A DNA stretch of 64,000 nt from Rhodohalobacter mucosus (lineage in GTDB: Bacteria; Bacteroidota; Rhodothermia; Balneolales; Balneolaceae), in contig NZ_QGGB01000004.1 in NCBI RefSeq assembly GCF_003150675.1, positions 1 to 64,000 on the forward strand, in the 5' to 3' direction. The first letter of the stretch is position 1. Each line of letters starts with the position of its first letter. A model generated the notes under the pieces. It saw only the letters and a program-made list of their open reading frames with translations, did no database searches and was not told the origin of the DNA. This document shows positions 60,787 to 64,000 of the stretch, in pieces. The translations under genes were made by a program, and so were the position numbers.

Positions 60787-61296
60787 TCACTCAACGGCCC
60801 GGATGCTTGCGGTCATACCCGGATGAAATGAGCAGATATAAAGACCAAAGGCCTCTGCCAGTTCCGCGGTAAGTGTGAATGTGATGTTATTTCCATTCAG
60901 TTCTGCATCAACATCAGCATCATCGTCGAACCGGCCATCGGCTCCGCTCTGGCCGAGAAGCTTCTCTCCTTCACTGTTCCTGAAATCAAGCGGGTGGGAT
61001 GCGGCCCCGCCGTTATTCACAAATGTAAAACGCTTGCCAATTTCGAGATCAATGGGAGAATTATTCTGATTAAGCATAGCACTGGCACCGTCTCCCTCTA
61101 TAGCGGTAACCACATAAGCGTTCGATCCCACGTTATCCAACGTAATTGAAGCATCCTGAAAGACTGAGTCTGTATCGCCCGGATCAGTATCGGAATAGCC
61201 TGTTGAATTGCCGCTGCAGGAAATTAAAATAAGACAAAGACCTGCGCAGAGCGTAAAATTAAGGTATGCGTTGAGGGATCGTTTTAAATTGTTCAT
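60787..61296 (-). CDS. Cupredoxin-like lipoprotein
   Basis: 169 residues. Lipobox LILISC (C27). The mature part is a cupredoxin fold: first copper histidine in ASHPLDF (H101), then C155, H158 and M161 in YICSFHPGMTASI, so all four type I copper ligands are present. Probable periplasmic electron carrier or copper-binding protein. Convergent with the CrtC-like gene. Confidence 0.88.
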   Translation of the reverse strand: MNNLKRSLNAYLNFTLCAGLCLILISCSGNSTGYSDTDPGDTDSVFQDASITLDNVGSNAYVVTAIEGDGASAMLNQNNSPIDLEIGKRFTFVNNGGAASHPLDFRNSEGEKLLGQSGADGRFDDDADVDAELNGNNITFTLTAELAEAFGLYICSFHPGMTASIRAVE

Positions 61297-61520
61297 AAAT
61301 GGTATTTTTTTGTTTGACCGGATGTTCTCATCTACGCAAATAAACGGACTATCGTTCAGGCCCCTTCCGATTGTGTTGAAATTTTTTTGCTAAAATGGCA
61401 GGACGATTTGGTGAGTTGAATCCACATAAGTCACCCTTCAAATAAAATAAAGGTTCAGAAGGGGCTTGGGATTGGGGAAACTGATTGGATAATCCATAAG
61501 GCGCGGGAGGACAGCACCTT

Positions 61521-61558
61521 CATAAAAAAATAAACCCCGGGACGATCAATCCCGGGGT
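61521..61558 (-). terminator. Strong leftward intrinsic terminator
   Basis: Read leftward: ACCCCGGGA, seven bases, TCCCGGGGT (61558-61534), then TTTATTTTTTTAT. It cannot serve the rightward amidohydrolase gene or the cupredoxin gene, which starts further left, so it implies a separate leftward transcript beginning right of 61560. Confidence 0.8.
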
Positions 61559-61680
61559 CATATGCTTTAGGTTCAGCATAATAGGAGTGACTAGTTGACT
61601 AACCAGAGTGAGATTAGTGCTATGCTGTTACACTAAAAGAGAATTGGCGCGGTCAATCGTTACAAATTTTCTCATTTTTC
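61559..61680 (-). ncRNA. Candidate small leftward RNA with a 15-residue ORF
   Basis: The terminator at 61521-61558 needs an upstream transcript. About 70 bp to its right on the minus strand is an ORF from ATG 61675 to TAA 61628, MRKFVTIDRANSLLV. Between ORF and terminator is an inverted repeat TATGCT-N8-AGCATA (61561-61580). It could be a small regulatory RNA, or a leader peptide or small-protein mRNA. The promoter was not identified. Confidence 0.4.
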
Positions 61681-61799
61681 TTTTCTTTTTTTCTGAAAAA
61701 ACCAGCAGGAAACCCTATTCTTGCAATCACTGAATCCTTGCACAGTTCAATTGCAATGCATGTTTCCACTCATTTTCAATCACTAAGACGTTTATTTTT

Positions 61800-63377
61800 A
61801 TGAAATCGATACTTGTACTGGCTATCACACTACTCTTCACCGTGCCTTTGTATGCTCAGATGCCGGACGCACCAGACAGAACAGAAGGTGAAGGACCTTA
61901 CGACAGGCTGATATTAAGAGGATTAACCATGATCGACGGTTCAGGGTCTCCAGCTGTGGGACCGGTGGATATAGTGATTGAGGGCAATCGGATCGCACAA
62001 ATCAGAAATGTAGGCTACCCGGGTGTTCCTATCAGCGACAGCAGACGTCCAGCCGCTCGGGAAGGCGATGTAGTGATGGACCTGGATGGAATGTACATCC
62101 TGCCCGGCTTTATTGATATGCATGCGCACACCGGAGGCTCCGCACAGGGTACCGTACCTGAATATGTCTATAAACTTTGGCTTGCACACGGCATCACTTC
62201 CATCCGCGAACCCGGATCGGGCAACGGTATGGACTGGACAATCAGGCACAAGGAAAAAAGCGATCGAAACGAAATTACCGCACCACGGATATTCGCCTAC
62301 GTAACCTTTGGTCAGGGTGCACCCGGCGGAATCAATTCACCGGCCGAGGCCCGCGAGTGGGTGCAAATGATACATGAAAACGGTGCCGACGGCATTAAGT
62401 TCTTCGGTGCGCGGCCCGAGATCTGGGAAGCAGCCCTTGACGAAGCAGATAAACTGGATCTGGGCTCTATGGCACACCATGCTCAAACCAGAGTGGTATA
62501 CGGGAATGTTGCCAGAACAGCGGAGCTTGGCCTTCGCGGCATGACCCATTGGTACGGCCTTCCGGAAGCGCTGTTTACCGACCGCGTAATTCAGGATTAC
62601 CCTCTTGATTACAACTACAGTGACGAACAGCATCGTTTTGAGGAAGCCGGCAGGCTATGGGCACAGGCTGCGCCGCCCGGGTCGGCGCGGTGGAATACAC
62701 TGATGAACGAACTGATCAAGCTCGACTTTGAAATAAATCCTACGTTTACCATTTATGAAGCCAGCCGCGATCTGATGCGGGCACGAAGGGCGGAATGGCA
62801 CGAAACCTACACCCTGCCCTCGCTCTGGGAGTTCTACAGCCCCGACAGACGGGCACATGGCTCTTATTGGTTCAATTGGGGAACCGAGCAGGAGGTGGCC
62901 TGGAAGCAGAATTATCATTTATGGATGCAGTTCATCAACGAGTACAAGAACCGCGGCGGTCTTGTTACGGTGGGTTCCGATGCAGGCTACATCTACAAGC
63001 TCTATGGATTCGACTATATCCGCGAGATGGAGCTCTTCCGTGAAGCCGGATTCCATCCGCTTGAAATTTTTATGTCGGCGTCACTTAACGGAGCCAAAGT
63101 TCTTGGAGTGGATCACGAACTTGGAACCATCGAGGTCGGAAAACTGGCCGATCTGGTGATAGTGGATGAAAACCCGCAGGAGAACCTGAAGGTACTCTAC
63201 GGAACCGGCGCCATCCGGGTCAACGAAAACAATGAAGCGGTTCGGGTTGGCGGGGTTCGATACACCATTAAAGACGGTATTGTGTACGACGCAAAAGAGC
63301 TGCTCAGGGATGTGGCGGATTATGTGGAACAGGTAAAGGCTGAAACAGGTTATGAAATCAAACAACCCGGAATGTAG
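61800..63377 (+). CDS. Exported amidohydrolase family protein
   Basis: 525 residues with a signal peptide ending LYAQ (about residue 20). Amidohydrolase fold: GLTMIDGSGSPAVGPVDIVIEGNRIAQI, YILPGFIDMHAHTGG (first metal histidines), TSIREPGSG, a lysine in GADGIKFFGA, SMAHHAQT and the late aspartate in VTVGSDAGYIY, followed by the GTIEVGKLADLVIVDENPQENL end. Such periplasmic members hydrolyse imidopeptides or cyclic amides, or act as prolidase-like enzymes; the substrate is unknown. Confidence 0.92.
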   Translation: MKSILVLAITLLFTVPLYAQMPDAPDRTEGEGPYDRLILRGLTMIDGSGSPAVGPVDIVIEGNRIAQIRNVGYPGVPISDSRRPAAREGDVVMDLDGMYILPGFIDMHAHTGGSAQGTVPEYVYKLWLAHGITSIREPGSGNGMDWTIRHKEKSDRNEITAPRIFAYVTFGQGAPGGINSPAEAREWVQMIHENGADGIKFFGARPEIWEAALDEADKLDLGSMAHHAQTRVVYGNVARTAELGLRGMTHWYGLPEALFTDRVIQDYPLDYNYSDEQHRFEEAGRLWAQAAPPGSARWNTLMNELIKLDFEINPTFTIYEASRDLMRARRAEWHETYTLPSLWEFYSPDRRAHGSYWFNWGTEQEVAWKQNYHLWMQFINEYKNRGGLVTVGSDAGYIYKLYGFDYIREMELFREAGFHPLEIFMSASLNGAKVLGVDHELGTIEVGKLADLVIVDENPQENLKVLYGTGAIRVNENNEAVRVGGVRYTIKDGIVYDAKELLRDVADYVEQVKAETGYEIKQPGM

Positions 63378-63465
63378 ATACCCGGGATCATTCCTGCAGC
63401 AATTAGGTAAGATTTGCAGAAATTACTCATTCATATTATCAAAACGTATTTAATCTGATCCCTTT

Positions 63466-63945
63466 ATGAAAAAATTGATACTAACGGTATTTCTCACAAC
63501 ATCGCTTCTCATTCTGGCAGAACAGGGAATGGCACAGGACAGAAACTTCGGAATCGGTGCGCAGGTAACTAGCCCAGCCGGCATCACCATGAAAGGCTGG
63601 GTATCTGAAACCGGGGCTCTTGCATCCGTCTTCAGTTTTAACCTCAGTGAAAACGCCTCCAGTTTCTATCTGCATCTCGACTATCAGGATCATAAAATCT
63701 ATGATGACCTGAACTGGGAATTTGGGTACCTCTCCTACTACTATGGCGGCGGTGTTCGCTATATCTGGAGGGAAATTGGCCTGGACGACTCCTTTTTTGC
63801 GCTTCGGCTGCCCGCAGGACTGAACGCAAACTTCACGGAACTTCCGGTTGAATTCTATATGGAAATTGCTCCAACATTTGAAGTTGTGCCAGACTTCAAC
63901 TTTGGTTTTGCAGGCGGATTTGGGTTTCGCTACTTCCTGAACTGA
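63466..63945 (+). CDS. Small outer-membrane beta-barrel-like protein
   Basis: 159 residues. Signal peptide (MKKLILTVFLTTSLLILAEQG, cut after GMAQ). The mature part has alternating aromatic/small strands (FYLHLDYQDHKIYD, YLSYYYGGGVRYIW, FNFGFAGGFGFRYFLN) typical of 8-strand OmpW/OmpA-like barrels and ends in an aromatic-rich strand. No named family recognised. Rightward after the amidohydrolase, 88 bp apart. Confidence 0.78.
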   Translation: MKKLILTVFLTTSLLILAEQGMAQDRNFGIGAQVTSPAGITMKGWVSETGALASVFSFNLSENASSFYLHLDYQDHKIYDDLNWEFGYLSYYYGGGVRYIWREIGLDDSFFALRLPAGLNANFTELPVEFYMEIAPTFEVVPDFNFGFAGGFGFRYFLN

Positions 63946-63958
63946 GCTGGCCGTACCG

Positions 63959-64000
63959 ATGACCATTCCCCAGTATGCCGATATCGAGGATGCCGCACGG
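63959..64000 (+). CDS. Start of a threonine/serine dehydratase-like PLP enzyme (5' end only)
   Basis: The frame from the ATG at 63959 reads MTIPQYADIEDAAR and leaves the window. This matches the N-terminal pattern of serine racemase/threonine ammonia-lyase proteins (P-x-Y-x-D-I-x-A-A-x-R). It begins 13 bp after the stop of the barrel protein gene. Only 14 residues are visible, so the call is tentative. Confidence 0.5.
   Translation, partial: MTIPQYADIEDAAR

Larger units (their letters stand above)
61297..61799. other. 500-bp intergenic region with a candidate small leftward transcript
   Basis: Between the cupredoxin gene (leftward) and the amidohydrolase (rightward). It contains a strong leftward terminator (61521-61558), a 15-codon leftward ORF (61628-61675) and a short hairpin TATGCT...AGCATA (61561-61580). 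The rest shows no gene. Confidence 0.5.

Overview
The window looks like chromosomal DNA of a marine or halotolerant member of the Balneolota/Rhodothermota group (FCB superphylum, relatives of Bacteroidota). This is inferred from a short Hc1-type histone H1-like protein of the Salinibacter kind, TonB receptors with CarboxypepD_reg N-termini, a TAnnTTTG-type -10 element in front of the tRNA gene, few clear Shine-Dalgarno sequences, a sigma factor/TPR-kinase pair of the type common in Balneola and Planctomycetes, and many secreted proteins and lipoproteins. No phage, integrase, transposase or CRISPR array was seen. Species assignment would need a database search.

Left part (1-9.1 kb): a very large secreted modular protein (two parallel beta-helix/Ig modules, five fibronectin III repeats, cadherin-like repeats) runs leftward off the window edge. 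Two of its FN3 units are a perfect 297-bp tandem duplication. Divergent from it are a specialised ECF-like sigma factor and a membrane Ser/Thr kinase with TPR repeats, possibly a signalling pair. From 9.1 to 13.9 kb lies an arginine operon, argB-argD-argC-argJ, whose gaps are filled by degenerate heptanucleotide tandem tracts that have extended the C-termini of ArgB and ArgD.

Middle part (13.9-30.4 kb): a small membrane protein, palindromic repeats, a secreted calcineurin-like phosphoesterase, ApbE flavinyltransferase, a Tat-exported Gfo/Idh/MocA oxidoreductase, a SUMF1-domain protein, threonine aldolase, 3-hydroxybutyryl-CoA dehydrogenase and a penicillin-acylase-family hydrolase. A coupled operon follows: a NagZ/beta-lactamase-like fusion lipoprotein, a two-domain cytidine deaminase with a degenerate N-terminal half, and a degenerate amino-acid-kinase-like protein. 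The histone-like gene and tRNA-Asn close this part.

Right part (30.6-64 kb): a divergent pair of tiny genes (a duplicated Cys/His protein and a 39-residue ORF) shares an operator-like palindrome, ATTTAGA-N5-TCTAAAT, that recurs exactly before an iron-binding lipoprotein gene at 41.7 kb. Then come two AraC-family regulators (one with an unusual DUF4242-cyclase-like-HTH architecture), an NTF2-like lipoprotein, a bicovalent FAD oxidase, a TonB receptor, type 2 IPP isomerase, an SDR reductase, the iron-binding lipoprotein, an EF-G-2 paralog, asparaginase, an exonuclease, a compatible-solute ABC transporter with a fused binding protein-permease, gamma-glutamyltransferase, a MerA-like disulfide reductase with a membrane partner, a likely zinc uptake locus (small exported protein, His-rich lipoprotein, ZnuD-like receptor), a flippase-like membrane protein, a Stealth phosphotransferase, a CrtC/Svf1-like lipocalin, a cupredoxin, a candidate small leftward RNA, an amidohydrolase, a small outer-membrane-barrel protein, and the start of a PLP-dependent dehydratase.

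The most unusual material is the shared palindromic operator with the two tiny divergent genes, the heptamer tracts confined to gaps between co-directional genes, the candidate leftward RNA with a 15-codon ORF at 61.5-61.7 kb, the DUF4242-cyclase-AraC protein, and the NagZ-lactamase/deaminase/kinase-like operon.
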